Positions 48,622 through 60,077 of a stretch of DNA of 64,000 bases are shown piece after piece; within the stretch, counting starts at the first letter, position 1; the number at the start of each line of letters is the position of its first letter. Position numbers and translations under genes: made by a program. The DNA is from Geothermobacter ehrlichii. Its GTDB lineage: Bacteria > Desulfobacterota > Desulfuromonadia > Desulfuromonadales > Geothermobacteraceae. Location of the stretch: positions 62,001 to 126,000 of the forward strand of contig NZ_VNIB01000001.1 of NCBI RefSeq assembly GCF_008124615.1, in the 5' to 3' direction. The notes beneath the pieces were generated by a model, which searched no databases, had not been told where the DNA came from, and was given only the letters and a program-made list of their open reading frames with translations.

Positions 48622-50739
48622 ATGCGTCGCATGAAACACCGCCGAAAACAGCTTCGAATTGACGAAGGAAAGGTCCTGTCCTGGCTTCAGGCCCATCCGG
48701 GGGTTCATGACGCCGGCGACATCGGCCGCGGCATCGGCATCCGGCGACATGAACGGCGGGTCTTCCTGGCGCTGCTGGTCAACCTGGCCGACCGCGGACT
48801 GGTCGAACGGCTCAAGGGAGACCGTTACCGGCTGGTGCCCCGCCGGCGATTGAGCGGCGTTCTCGCCCTGCGTCCCGAGGGATACGGCTTTCTGCGGGTG
48901 GACGGGGAAGAGGATATTTCCGTCTTTCTGCCGGCCCGCGAACTCGGCGAGGTGATGGATGGCGACCGCCTGACGGTTGTCGCCTGGCGGGACAGTCGCG
49001 GCCGCTGGGAGGGTCGGCTGGAGCGCATTCTCGAACGGGCGCGTTCGGAGGTGGTCGGAGTCTTTCATCCCGGTCGCCGGGATCATCTGGTCGTTCCCTT
49101 GGGGCGGGAGGCTCTGCCACCGGTCGTCGTGCCGCGCGGCGCCACCAGCCAGGCGCAGCCGGGGCAGGTGGTGGTCGCGGCCATCCGGCACTATCCGGAG
49201 CGGGGCAGGCCCGCACGAGGTGAAATCGTCAGGGTGCTGGGCGATGCCGACGACCCCCGGGTCGAGGTGACGGCGACGGCTATCCGCTTCGGTCTGCCGT
49301 ACGAATTTTCCCGCCCGGCGCTGGCCGAAGCCGAAACCATAGCCGAGCGGGTTTCCGAGGCGGACCTGGCCGGCAGGCGGGATCTGCGTTCCTTGCCCTT
49401 TGTCACCATCGATGGACTCTCGGCGAAGGATTTCGATGACGCGGTGCAGTGCGAACGTGTCGATGACGGCTTTCTGTTGCGGGTCGCCATTGCCGATGTG
49501 GCGCACTATGTTCGTCCCGGCAGTCCTCTCGACCGGGAAGCCCGCGAGCGGGGTACCAGCGTCTATTTTCCGGGCAGCTGCATCCCCATGTTGCCGGAAC
49601 GGCTCAGCAACGGCATCTGTTCACTCAATCCCGATGCGGACCGGCTGGTGTTGCTGGCCGAGCTCGACTTCGATAGAGAGGGGCAACGTCGGAACGTCCG
49701 CTTCAGTTCCGCCGTCATCCGCAGCGTCGCCCGCCTGACCTACACCGAGGTCCAGGCCCATCTTGACGGACGGAAACGCGAGCGTCCCGGTTGCGACCAG
49801 CTGGATGACATGGCGGCGCTGGCCCGGCTGCTGCAGCGGCGCCGGCAGGAGTTCGGAAGTCTCGATCTCGATCTGCCGGAAGCGGACATCGTTCTCGACC
49901 TGCGCGGCCGGCCCGAGGCGATTCTCAGGCGGGAGCGGCTCTTTTCCCACCGCATCATCGAAGAGTTCATGCTGGCGGCCAACCAGGCGATTGCGTCCTT
50001 TCTCGAACGGCAGGGCGAGGCCTTTCCCTACCGGATTCACGAGCCGCCTGCCATCGACCGTCTCATGGAGCTGCAGCACTACCTGGCCCATTTCGGACTC
50101 GGCTTCAACATCGACCAGGAGGGGCCGAAACCATCCGATTTCAGCGATCTGCTGCAGCAGGTTGAGGACGATGCGGTGTTGTCGCTCGTGGTCAACCAGG
50201 CTCTTTTGCGGGCCATGAAGCAGGCCCGCTACAGCGCCGACAACCTCGGGCATTTCGGTCTCGGCATGAGCCATTACTGTCACTTTACCTCACCGATCCG
50301 CCGCTATCCCGACCTGCTGGTGCACCGCGCCCTGCGCCGGGCCCTGGCGCTGGACCGGAGTCCGGCTCCCGCGGCGCTGGCCGAACTTTGCGAACAGGCT
50401 TCGCATCTGGAGCGCCGGGCCATGGAGGCCGAGCGCGATGTGCTGCAACTGAAAAAGTGCCAGTACATGGCGCGGCATATCGGAGCCGACCATGCCGGCG
50501 TGGTAGCGATGGTCCGTCCCTTCGGGCTGTTCGTGGAGCTTGACGACATCTTCGTCGAGGGGCTGGTCCATGTCAGCCGGATGGAAGATGACGTCTACTA
50601 TTTTGATGAAGATTTGCAGCGTTTGGTCGGCTATAATCGGCGCAGAATTTTCCAGATTGGCGACCGGGTTCGCGTTCGGGTCGACCGGGTCGACGTCGAA
50701 GGTCGCCGGATCGACTTTGTTTTGCTCGACGGAGAGTGA
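48622..50739 (+). CDS. rnr: Ribonuclease R (RNase II family)
   Basis: 705 residues: an N-terminal winged-helix region (about 10-65), cold-shock-like OB folds (about 70-210), RNB catalytic domain (VTIDGLSAKDFDDAVQ with the metal Asp cluster, and YCHFTSPIRRYPDLLVHR), and a C-terminal S1 domain (GADHAGVVAMVRPFGLFVELDDIFVEGLVHVSR). It degrades structured RNA 3' to 5'. The N-terminal helix-turn-helix and S1 order favour RNase R over RNase II. The start is uncertain between 48622 and 48631; the ribosome site is weak. Confidence 0.93.
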   Translation: MRRMKHRRKQLRIDEGKVLSWLQAHPGVHDAGDIGRGIGIRRHERRVFLALLVNLADRGLVERLKGDRYRLVPRRRLSGVLALRPEGYGFLRVDGEEDISVFLPARELGEVMDGDRLTVVAWRDSRGRWEGRLERILERARSEVVGVFHPGRRDHLVVPLGREALPPVVVPRGATSQAQPGQVVVAAIRHYPERGRPARGEIVRVLGDADDPRVEVTATAIRFGLPYEFSRPALAEAETIAERVSEADLAGRRDLRSLPFVTIDGLSAKDFDDAVQCERVDDGFLLRVAIADVAHYVRPGSPLDREARERGTSVYFPGSCIPMLPERLSNGICSLNPDADRLVLLAELDFDREGQRRNVRFSSAVIRSVARLTYTEVQAHLDGRKRERPGCDQLDDMAALARLLQRRRQEFGSLDLDLPEADIVLDLRGRPEAILRRERLFSHRIIEEFMLAANQAIASFLERQGEAFPYRIHEPPAIDRLMELQHYLAHFGLGFNIDQEGPKPSDFSDLLQQVEDDAVLSLVVNQALLRAMKQARYSADNLGHFGLGMSHYCHFTSPIRRYPDLLVHRALRRALALDRSPAPAALAELCEQASHLERRAMEAERDVLQLKKCQYMARHIGADHAGVVAMVRPFGLFVELDDIFVEGLVHVSRMEDDVYYFDEDLQRLVGYNRRRIFQIGDRVRVRVDRVDVEGRRIDFVLLDGE

Positions 50740-50740
50740 T

Positions 50741-51739
50741 ATGCGGGTTGTCAGAAGTATCGACGACTGCCGGATGATGGATGAGCGGACGGTTGTGACC
50801 ATCGGCAATTTCGATGGAGTCCACCTGGGCCATCGTGAAATCTTCCGCCGGGTCATCCGGGAGGCGAAACGGCTGCGGGCTCTGTCGACGGTGGTCACCT
50901 TCGATCCGCATCCCCTCAAGGTGCTGGCGCCGGAACAGGCGCCGCGCCTGCTCAATACCCGTGAAGAAAAAGAGCGCCTGATCCGCGCATCCTGCATCGA
51001 TCTGCTGGCCATCCTGCCTTTTGACCGCCATCTGGCCGCCATGGAGCCGGAAGACTTCGTGCGTGATGTTCTGGTTGAACGGCTGCGGGTTGCGAAGCTT
51101 ATTGTCGGCCATGATTACGCCTTTGGGCGCGGCCGAAAAGGAGATGTGAACTTTCTGCTGCAGGCAGGCGGTCGCCACGGTTTTGAGGTCGAGCAGATGG
51201 AACCGATTATGTATGAGGGCCAGGTTTTCAGCTCCACTCTGATTCGGCGCTGTCTCGGAGCAGGTGACGTTCGCGGCGTGGTGGCGCTTCTCGGTCGTCA
51301 TTTCAATCTCGAGGGCCGGGTCATTCGCGGCGCCAACCGGGGGCGGAAACTCGGTTTTCCAACCGCCAACCTGCTGACCGAAAAGGAGATTCTTCCCCGC
51401 CCCGGCGTCTACGCCGTCAAGGTGAAACTGGACGATACCTGTTACGACGGCGTCATGAACATCGGCTTCAATCCCACCTTCGGCCTGGAAAGGATTTCGC
51501 TGGAGGTCCACCTGCTCGATTTTGAAGGGGATCTTTACGGCCGATTGCTGCGGGTCTATTTCGTCGACCGGCTGCGGGACGAGCTGGTTTTCTCGTCGGC
51601 CGAAGAACTTGCGGCGCGAATCCGCCGGGACATCAGTGAAGCGAGACGGATTCTCGGTTCAAGCCGCATCGTCGAATACCGGGAATATCTCGACTGCGGC
51701 GCTGCAGTGGCGGCAGGGCAGGGAGGCGGAAATGACTGA
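50741..51739 (+). CDS. ribF: Bifunctional riboflavin kinase/FAD synthetase
   Basis: 332 residues. The N-terminal nucleotidyltransferase has TIGNFDGVHLGHREIF and VGHDYAFGRGRKGD with SSTLIRRCLGAGDV. The C-terminal flavokinase has GANRGRKLGFPTANL and GVMNIGFNPTFG. It makes FMN from riboflavin and then FAD. It starts one base after the rnr stop and overlaps aroE by eight bases, so rnr-ribF-aroE form one transcription unit. Confidence 0.95.
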   Translation: MRVVRSIDDCRMMDERTVVTIGNFDGVHLGHREIFRRVIREAKRLRALSTVVTFDPHPLKVLAPEQAPRLLNTREEKERLIRASCIDLLAILPFDRHLAAMEPEDFVRDVLVERLRVAKLIVGHDYAFGRGRKGDVNFLLQAGGRHGFEVEQMEPIMYEGQVFSSTLIRRCLGAGDVRGVVALLGRHFNLEGRVIRGANRGRKLGFPTANLLTEKEILPRPGVYAVKVKLDDTCYDGVMNIGFNPTFGLERISLEVHLLDFEGDLYGRLLRVYFVDRLRDELVFSSAEELAARIRRDISEARRILGSSRIVEYREYLDCGAAVAAGQGGGND

Positions 51740-52622
51740 ACTGCCGGCCGGACGGGTTCAGGTTTCGGGCCGGACGACCGTGCTCGGCATCTTCGGCGAT
51801 CCCGTCAGCCATTCCCTGTCGCCGGTGATGCAGAACGAAGCCTTGCGTCAGGCCGGCTTCGACGCCATTTATGTCCCCTTTCATGTTCCCGCGGCGCGTT
51901 TGCCGCAGGCGGTCGACGCCATTGCCGCCCTGGGCTTGCGCGGCGTCAACGTCACCATTCCGCACAAGGAGGCTGTCTGCACCCTGCTCGACGAGCTCGA
52001 TGACGAGGCGGAACTGATCGGGGCGGTCAATACGGTGGTCAACGAGGATGGCCGACTGAAAGGGTTCAATACTGACGGCGCCGGACTGGTCCGTTCCCTG
52101 CGCGAGGATCTGGCTTTTGACCCCCGGGGACGCCGGGTGCTGCTGCTTGGCGCCGGCGGCGCGGCGCGGGCAGCCATTGTCGCCCTGGCCCGGGCCGGCT
52201 GCGTTCATATCGATCTGGTCAACCGGACCAGGTCGCGGGCCGAGGAACTGAGGTTCCGCTTTCAGTCCCGTTTTTCAGGCACGCAGATTGCAACTCATGC
52301 GCTGGATGACTCCCTGCGATCCCTGTTGCCCGACAGTGACCTGGTGGTCAATACCACCTCCATCGGCCTGCGGGGAGAGGCCTTTGCCGACTTCCCCTGG
52401 GATGCGGTTTCCGGCCGCCTCAGCCTGTACGACATGGTCTATCGACCCGGTGGGACGCCGCTGGTCAACCAGGCCCGCAGGTTGGGGGTCCGGGCTGTCG
52501 ACGGACTCGGCATGCTGGCGGCCCAGGGGGAGCTGTCGTTCTGTCTCTGGATGGGGCGCATGCCGCCTTCTGGCGTCATGAAGCGACGGCTTTTGGCAGA
52601 GATTGACGATCGCAGGACCTGA
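51732..52622 (+). CDS. aroE: Shikimate dehydrogenase
   Basis: 296 residues. The shikimate-binding motif GDPVSHSLSPVMQNEAL is near the N-terminus, followed by NVTIPHKEAV (catalytic Lys), NTDGAGLVRSL, LLLGAGGAARAAIVAL (NADP Rossmann) and NTTSIGLRG. It reduces 3-dehydroshikimate to shikimate with NADPH on the way to aromatic amino acids. The start ATG 51732 overlaps the ribF stop and follows GGAGGCGGAA. Confidence 0.95.
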   Translation: MTELPAGRVQVSGRTTVLGIFGDPVSHSLSPVMQNEALRQAGFDAIYVPFHVPAARLPQAVDAIAALGLRGVNVTIPHKEAVCTLLDELDDEAELIGAVNTVVNEDGRLKGFNTDGAGLVRSLREDLAFDPRGRRVLLLGAGGAARAAIVALARAGCVHIDLVNRTRSRAEELRFRFQSRFSGTQIATHALDDSLRSLLPDSDLVVNTTSIGLRGEAFADFPWDAVSGRLSLYDMVYRPGGTPLVNQARRLGVRAVDGLGMLAAQGELSFCLWMGRMPPSGVMKRRLLAEIDDRRT

Positions 52623-52706
52623 TGGCTGCATGCGGATCGAAAACCGACGGCCTGTCATGCAGGTCGTTCGATTCAGGAGAAGTGGCTGAAATCCAAGGTG
52701 GTTTGC

Positions 52707-52733
52707 TTGACTTGCCTTAACCCGTTCTATAAG
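52707..52733 (+). promoter_or_regulatory. Possible promoter before pilB
   Basis: TTGACT (52707-52712) and TATAAG (52728-52733) are separated by 15 bases, short for sigma-70 but the best pair in the 167-base gap between aroE and pilB. No GG-N10-GC element is present in this gap. Confidence 0.4.
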
Positions 52734-52789
52734 ATGGCAGCGGTCTCAACAGAGTTTTTTCTGCCGCGAGGGGGAATTGTCCTATTACC

Positions 52790-54490
52790 ATGACAAGCAA
52801 CAGGCTCGGCGAACTGCTGGTAAAAAACAACTTGATCGATGACGCCCAGCTGGCCCGTGCTCTCGAGGAGCAGAAGGCCACCGGCGGACGTCTTGGCGCG
52901 AGCCTGATCAAGCTCGGCTTCATCAAGGAAGAGGAGCTCGCCGCCTTTCTTTCCCGCCAGTACGGCGTGCCTTCCATCAACCTGGCCGAATTCGAGATCG
53001 ACCCCAACGTCATCGCACTGATTCCGGCCGAGGTCGCCCAGAAGTACCAGATCGTTCCCGTCAATCGCGCCGGAGCGACCCTGATCGTCGCCATGAGCGA
53101 CCCGTCCAACATCTTCGCCATCGACGACATCAAGTTCATGACCGGCTACAACGTCGAGGTGGTGGTCGCGCCGGAGCAGTCGATCAAGGATGCCATCGAC
53201 AAGTACTACGACCAGAGCGCCTCGTTCGACGAGGTTCTGGGGGATCTCGAGGATATCGATCTCGAGGTGGTCGACGATTCGGACGACGTCGACGTCACCG
53301 AGCTGGAGAAGGCGAGCGAGGACGCGCCGGTCGTCAAGCTGGTCAACCTGATCCTGACCGACGCCATCAAGCGCGGGGCTTCCGATATCCACATCGAGCC
53401 GTACGAAAAGACCTTTCGCGTCCGCTACCGGATCGACGGCGTGCTCTACGAGGTGATGAAGCCGCCGATGAAGCTGAAGAACGCCATCACCTCGCGCATC
53501 AAGATCATGGCCGAAATGGATATCGCCGAGCGGCGGTTGCCCCAGGACGGCCGGATCAAGATCAAGCTGCCCGGCGGCAGGGACATGGACTACCGGGTCA
53601 ACTGCCTGCCGACCCTGTTTGGCGAGAAGGTCTGTCTGCGTCTGCTCGACAAGTCGAACCTGCAGCTCGACATGACCAAGCTCGGCTACGAGGAGCAGGC
53701 CCTGAAGTGGTTCAAGGAGCAGATCCACAAGCCCTTCGGCATGGTTCTGGTTACCGGCCCCACCGGTTCGGGCAAGACCGTTTCCCTCTACTCGGCCCTG
53801 GCCGAACTGAACAAGACGACGGAGAACATCTCCACCGCCGAGGATCCGGTCGAGTTCAACTTCGCCGGCATCAACCAGGTGCAGATGCACGAAGAGATCG
53901 GTCTCAATTTCGCCACCGCCCTGCGCGCCTTTCTGCGGCAGGACCCGGATATCATCATGATCGGCGAGATCCGTGACTTCGAGACGGCCGAGATCGGTAT
54001 CAAGGCGGCCCTGACCGGGCACCTGGTTCTGTCCACCCTGCACACCAACGATGCGCCGAGCACCATCAACCGCCTGCTCAACATGGGCATCGAGCCTTTC
54101 CTGGTCGCATCGGCGGTCAACCTGGTGACAGCCCAGCGCCTCGGACGGCGGGTCTGCAGCCAGTGCAAGGAGCCGGAAGACATTCCCAAGGAGGCCCTGA
54201 TCCAGGCCGGAGCGCCGGCCGACAAGGTTGACGACATCGTCTGCTACAAGGGGGCCGGCTGCTCCCATTGCAACCACACCGGCTACAAGGGCCGGGTCGG
54301 CATCTACCAGGTCATGCCCATGTTCGAGGAGATCCGCGAGATGGTGCTGGCCGGGGCGAACACGGCGGAAATCAAGCGCGAATCGATGCGGCTCGGGGTC
54401 AAGACCATGCGTCAGTCGGCCCTGACCAAACTCGAGGAGGGAGTCCTCTCCTTCGAGGAGGTTCTGCGCTGCACCGTCGCCGACGACTGA
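52790..54490 (+). CDS. pilB: Type IV pilus extension ATPase PilB
   Basis: 566 residues. The N-terminal MshEN-like repeats (NRLGELLVKNNLIDDAQLARALEEQ, then GRLGASLIKLGFIKEEELAAFL, residues about 4-55) match the c-di-GMP-binding pattern of MshE/PilB. The ATPase core has SDIHIEP, Walker A GPTGSGKTVSL, Walker B DPDIIMIGEIRD, HTNDAPSTINR and a zinc-binding CSQC/CSHC pair. It drives PilA polymerisation at the inner membrane. It heads the pilB-T-C-S-R series; pilT starts 69 bases later. Confidence 0.96.
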   Translation: MTSNRLGELLVKNNLIDDAQLARALEEQKATGGRLGASLIKLGFIKEEELAAFLSRQYGVPSINLAEFEIDPNVIALIPAEVAQKYQIVPVNRAGATLIVAMSDPSNIFAIDDIKFMTGYNVEVVVAPEQSIKDAIDKYYDQSASFDEVLGDLEDIDLEVVDDSDDVDVTELEKASEDAPVVKLVNLILTDAIKRGASDIHIEPYEKTFRVRYRIDGVLYEVMKPPMKLKNAITSRIKIMAEMDIAERRLPQDGRIKIKLPGGRDMDYRVNCLPTLFGEKVCLRLLDKSNLQLDMTKLGYEEQALKWFKEQIHKPFGMVLVTGPTGSGKTVSLYSALAELNKTTENISTAEDPVEFNFAGINQVQMHEEIGLNFATALRAFLRQDPDIIMIGEIRDFETAEIGIKAALTGHLVLSTLHTNDAPSTINRLLNMGIEPFLVASAVNLVTAQRLGRRVCSQCKEPEDIPKEALIQAGAPADKVDDIVCYKGAGCSHCNHTGYKGRVGIYQVMPMFEEIREMVLAGANTAEIKRESMRLGVKTMRQSALTKLEEGVLSFEEVLRCTVADD

Positions 54491-54558
54491 AATCATTGGT
54501 ATCCGGGCGCGGAGTAGCAGGGGGTTGAAAAGTTTTTCAACAGCCTGGCAGGAGAATC

Positions 54559-55698
54559 ATGAGCGAGGGAACGAAGGTCAGCATTCACCAGTTGCTCAAG
54601 ACGATGGTCGAGGCAGGCGGTTCCGACCTGCATATTACCACCGGCACGCCGCCGCAGCTGCGCATCGATGGTCAGATGGTGCCACTGAAGCTGCCGCCGC
54701 TGCAGCCGGCCGACACCAAGCAGCTCTGTTACAGTATCCTGACCGATGCCCAAAAGCGCAAATTCGAAGAGGAGAATGAGCTCGACCTCTCTTTCGGCGT
54801 CAAGGGGCTGGCCCGTTTCCGCGGCAACATCTACATGCAGCGCGGAGCTCTGGCCGGGGCTTTTCGTCTGATCCCCTACAAGTTTCTGACCTTCGATGAA
54901 CTCGGTCTGCCGCCGGTAGTGACCAAGATAGCCCAGCGGCCGCGCGGCCTGGTGCTGGTCACCGGGCCGACCGGCAGCGGCAAATCGACGACCCTCGCCT
55001 CGATCATCGACTACATCAACGAGACCCGACACGAGCACATCATCACCATCGAGGATCCGATCGAATATCTGCATCCACACAAGAAATGCGTGGTCAACCA
55101 GCGGGAGGTCGGAGCCGATACTCATTCCTTCAAAAAAGCGCTGAAGTACATCCTGCGCCAGGATCCGGATATCGTTCTGCTCGGCGAGCTGCGCGATTTG
55201 GAAACCATCGAGGCGGCCCTGACCATCGCCGAGACGGGCCATCTCTGCTTCGCCACCCTGCACACCAACTCCTGCGTGCAGACCATCAACCGCATCGTCG
55301 ACGTCTTCCCGCCTCATCAGCAGACCCAGGTACGCACCCAGCTCTCCTTCGTGCTGGAGGGAGTGCTCTCCCAGACCCTGATTCCCCGCTCCGACGGCCG
55401 CGGCCGCGCCCTGGCGGTGGAAGTGATGGTGCCCAACATGGCGATTCGCGCCTTGATCCGGGACGACAAGGTACACCAGATCTATTCGCAGATGCAGATG
55501 GGACAGGAAAAATACGGCATGCAGACCATGAACCAGGCCCTGTTCATGCTCTTTCACCAGAAGAAGATTTCACTGGAAATGGCGATGACCCGCTCCCCCG
55601 ACCCGGAGGAGCTGAAACAGATGATCGCCAATCCGTCTTCCGTGCTCAAGCGGGGGATCAAGGCGGGAACCGGAGCCAAGCCGACCGCTGCGACCTGA
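54559..55698 (+). CDS. pilT: Type IV pilus retraction ATPase PilT
   Basis: 379 residues. The N-terminal PAS-like part (GGSDLHITTGTPPQLRIDG) is followed by Walker A GPTGSGKSTTL, Walker B DPDIVLLGELRD, the LATLHTNSC-type His box, and the C-terminal AIRALIRDDKVHQI that corresponds to the AIRNLIRE motif needed for retraction. It hexamerises and depolymerises the pilus. It sits between pilB and pilC, as in Geobacter, where the copy in this position is named pilT4. Confidence 0.96.
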   Translation: MSEGTKVSIHQLLKTMVEAGGSDLHITTGTPPQLRIDGQMVPLKLPPLQPADTKQLCYSILTDAQKRKFEEENELDLSFGVKGLARFRGNIYMQRGALAGAFRLIPYKFLTFDELGLPPVVTKIAQRPRGLVLVTGPTGSGKSTTLASIIDYINETRHEHIITIEDPIEYLHPHKKCVVNQREVGADTHSFKKALKYILRQDPDIVLLGELRDLETIEAALTIAETGHLCFATLHTNSCVQTINRIVDVFPPHQQTQVRTQLSFVLEGVLSQTLIPRSDGRGRALAVEVMVPNMAIRALIRDDKVHQIYSQMQMGQEKYGMQTMNQALFMLFHQKKISLEMAMTRSPDPEELKQMIANPSSVLKRGIKAGTGAKPTAAT

Positions 55699-55709
55699 TG
55701 AGGTGAGTT

Positions 55710-56927
55710 ATGGCCAAGTTTTCCTGGGAGGGTAAGAATCGTGCCGGCAAGCTTCAGAAGGGGACCATGGAGGCCCCGGATGAAGCGGCCGTGATCGCCG
55801 CCCTGCGTCGACAGGGGATCATGCCTTCGAGCATCAAAGAGCGGGGTAAGGGACTTGACATGGAGATCAAGATCCCCGGCCTCGAGCCGAAGGTGACCAC
55901 CAAGGACCTGGTCGTCTTCACCCGGCAGTTCGCCACCATGATCGACGCCGGCCTGCCCCTGGTGCAGTGCCTCGACATTCTGGCGCGCCAGCAGGATAAC
56001 AAGACGTTCAAAAAGATCCTGACCGACGTCAAGGAGAGCGTCGAGTCGGGCTCCACCTTTGCCGACGCCTTGGCCAAGCATCCCAAGGCCTTCGACGAGC
56101 TCTACGTCAACCTGGTGGCCGCCGGCGAGGTGGGTGGCATTCTCGACACCATTCTCAACCGTCTGGCCGCCTACATCGAGAAGGCGCTCAAGCTGAAAAA
56201 ACAGGTCAAAAGCGCCATGACCTATCCGGCGACGGTTGTCGGCATCGCCATCATCGTCATTTCGGTCATCCTGGTGTTCGTCATTCCGCAGTTCGAGAAG
56301 ATGTTCCGAGATTTTGGCGGAGAGTTGCCCGCGCCGACGCAGTTAGTCATCGAGCTGAGCAATTTCTTCAAGGATTACATCGTGGCCATCATCATCGGCC
56401 TGGTGGTTTTCGTTGTCGGCTTCAAGCGGATCTACGCCACCAAAAGGGGACGTGAAGTGATCGACGATCTGTCCCTGAAGCTGCCGGTGTTCGGCATACT
56501 GTTGCGCAAGGTGGCGGTCGCCAAGTTCACCCGCACCCTCGGCACCATGATCGCCAGCGGCGTGCCGATTCTCGACGGTCTCGACATCGTCGCCAAGACC
56601 GCCGGCAACAAGACGGTGGAAAAGGCCATCTACCAGGTGCGGGCCAGCATCAGCGAGGGCAAGACCATCGCCGAGCCCCTGGAAAAATCGGGGGTCTTTC
56701 CGCCCATGGTCTGCCAGATGATCGCCGTCGGCGAGCAGTCGGGCGCCATCGACACCATGCTCAACAAGATCGCCGATTTCTACGACGACGAGGTCGACGA
56801 CGCGGTGGCCAACCTGACCTCGATGATGGAGCCGCTGCTGATGCTCTTTCTCGGCACCACGGTTGGCGGCCTGGTCATCGCCATGTACCTGCCGATCTTC
56901 AAACTGGCCGGAACCGTCGGGGGCTAG
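55710..56927 (+). CDS. pilC: Type IV pilus inner-membrane platform protein PilC
   Basis: 405 residues. Two GspF-type domains are visible: FTRQFATMIDAGLPLVQCLDIL and FTRTLGTMIASGVPILDGLDIV. Three long membrane segments lie near 165-195, 215-235 and 375-400. It forms the rotor on which PilB and PilT act. It lies 11 bases after pilT with GAGGTGAGTT before the ATG, and 12 bases before pilS. Confidence 0.96.
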   Translation: MAKFSWEGKNRAGKLQKGTMEAPDEAAVIAALRRQGIMPSSIKERGKGLDMEIKIPGLEPKVTTKDLVVFTRQFATMIDAGLPLVQCLDILARQQDNKTFKKILTDVKESVESGSTFADALAKHPKAFDELYVNLVAAGEVGGILDTILNRLAAYIEKALKLKKQVKSAMTYPATVVGIAIIVISVILVFVIPQFEKMFRDFGGELPAPTQLVIELSNFFKDYIVAIIIGLVVFVVGFKRIYATKRGREVIDDLSLKLPVFGILLRKVAVAKFTRTLGTMIASGVPILDGLDIVAKTAGNKTVEKAIYQVRASISEGKTIAEPLEKSGVFPPMVCQMIAVGEQSGAIDTMLNKIADFYDDEVDDAVANLTSMMEPLLMLFLGTTVGGLVIAMYLPIFKLAGTVGG

Positions 56928-56939
56928 AGCACTGCGGTT

Positions 56940-58586
56940 ATGGTTCTGGCCGGTCCCGAAGGCTGGAAGACGCAGCCGAGCCGTCGGCACCTGACCTGGT
57001 TTCTGCTGGCCAGAATCGCCGTCATCACCATCTTTCTTGGCGGGGCCATCTTCTTTCAGCTCAGGGCAGGCATGGCTGGCGGCCATCCGGCTCTCGGCTA
57101 TCTTTATGGCCTGATCGTCGCTTCCTACCTGCACGCCCTGGCTTCGGTCCTTTCACTGCCGCGCCTGCGGAACCTCGTCTTTTTCACCCAGACCCAGATC
57201 GCCTGGGATCTGCTCTTCTGTTTCTGCCTGATCTATGTAACCGGCGGCGTCGACAGTCTCTTTTCGTTCAGCTTCGTCTTCGTCATCATTGCCGCCAGCG
57301 TCTTCTTCAGCTGGCGGGACATTTTGCTGGTCGCCTCGGCTTCGGCCATCCTCTACGGGGGGCTGGTCGATTTCCAGTATTACGGTCAGCTCCCGGTCCT
57401 GCCGGGCTTGCCGCTGTCGCAGGAGATCACCGGCCAGCAGGCGTTCTCTTCCATCTTCGTGCATGTCGCCGGCTTTCTGCTGACGGCGCTGCTCTGCGCC
57501 GCCCTGGCCGAACGCTGGCGGCGCAGTGAGCAGGCCCTGCAGGCCCAGAAGATCGACTACGATGAACTCGAGGCCCTGAACCGGGTCATTCTCGAAAACA
57601 TCAGCAGCGGCCTGATGATCGTCAACGAGCAGGGGCGCATCCGTTCGTTCAACCGGGCGGCTGAGCAGATCACGGGTTTTGCTCTGCAACAGGTCTACAA
57701 CCGGGACGTACGGGAGCTCTTTCCCCGGCTCGATGTCTTTGGCGAAGACGGTTACCGGACACGGCAGCGGGCCGAAGCCGATATCGTCGATGCCGAGGGG
57801 CAGGTGCGCACCCTCGGCTATGCCGCCAGCCTGATCCGCGATCCCCAGGAGAGGCTGCTGGGACTGCTGGTCTCCTTTCAGGACCTGACCATGGTCAAGG
57901 AGATGGAGGAGAGGCTGCGACGGGCCGACCGTCTGGCGGCCGTCGGCCGGCTTGCGTCGGCAATGGCGCACGAGATCCGCAATCCCCTGGCATCGATCAG
58001 CGGATCGGTGCAGCTGTTGATGGAAGGCGAGAACGTCAGCGACCAGGATCGGCGGCTGATGGGCATCGTAGTGCGCGAAGCCGAACGGCTGAGCGGCCTG
58101 TTGACCGATTTTCTCGCCTATGCCCGGCCGAAGAAACCGCAGGCCGAGGTGTGCGACCTGCGGCAGCTTCTTGCCGAGGCGCTCCAGGTCTGTCGTTCCG
58201 ATCCACGTTTTGCCGCCGTCGAGGTCGAAGTCCGCTGTCCGGAAGGCGCCCGTTTTCTGCTCGACCACGACCAGATCCGGCAGGTGATCTGGGATCTGCT
58301 GATCAACGCCGCCGAGGCCATGCAGCAGCGGGGGCGCATCCGCGTCAGCGTCGATCCGGATTCGGGCGGGATCGCCGTCGAGGACGACGGACCGGGAGTG
58401 CCGGTAGAGTTGCGGGAGAGGATTTTCGAACCGTTCTTCACCACCAAACCGGGAGGCACCGGGCTCGGCCTGGCAACGGTGCACGGCATCGTCGAGGCGC
58501 ATGGCGGGCAGCTGATCGTCGGCAAGGGCGAGCTGGGCGGCGCCTGTTTTCGCATTCTTCTCGGCCGGCAGGCCGTCTTGAACTGA
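56940..58586 (+). CDS. pilS: Pilin sensor histidine kinase PilS
   Basis: 548 residues with about six N-terminal membrane segments (residues 20-190) typical of PilS, then a coiled linker and PAS (IVNEQGRIRSFNRAAEQITGFA). HisKA (ASAMAHEIRNPLASISGSVQLL) and HATPase (LLINAAEAMQQ, GTGLGLATVHGIVEAHGG) follow. In Pseudomonas PilS senses PilA in the membrane; the same arrangement is expected here. It is separated from pilC by 12 bases; pilR follows. Confidence 0.94.
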   Translation: MVLAGPEGWKTQPSRRHLTWFLLARIAVITIFLGGAIFFQLRAGMAGGHPALGYLYGLIVASYLHALASVLSLPRLRNLVFFTQTQIAWDLLFCFCLIYVTGGVDSLFSFSFVFVIIAASVFFSWRDILLVASASAILYGGLVDFQYYGQLPVLPGLPLSQEITGQQAFSSIFVHVAGFLLTALLCAALAERWRRSEQALQAQKIDYDELEALNRVILENISSGLMIVNEQGRIRSFNRAAEQITGFALQQVYNRDVRELFPRLDVFGEDGYRTRQRAEADIVDAEGQVRTLGYAASLIRDPQERLLGLLVSFQDLTMVKEMEERLRRADRLAAVGRLASAMAHEIRNPLASISGSVQLLMEGENVSDQDRRLMGIVVREAERLSGLLTDFLAYARPKKPQAEVCDLRQLLAEALQVCRSDPRFAAVEVEVRCPEGARFLLDHDQIRQVIWDLLINAAEAMQQRGRIRVSVDPDSGGIAVEDDGPGVPVELRERIFEPFFTTKPGGTGLGLATVHGIVEAHGGQLIVGKGELGGACFRILLGRQAVLN

Positions 58587-58641
58587 ATTCAGGGAAGAAA
58601 AGCATCTGGCAAACCATTTGTCTGACGTACAGGAGGCGACA

Positions 58642-60042
<1,401 letters not shown>

Positions 60043-60077
60043 GCGCAGATCGGGTGACGCTGCTTGTCACCGGGAGG

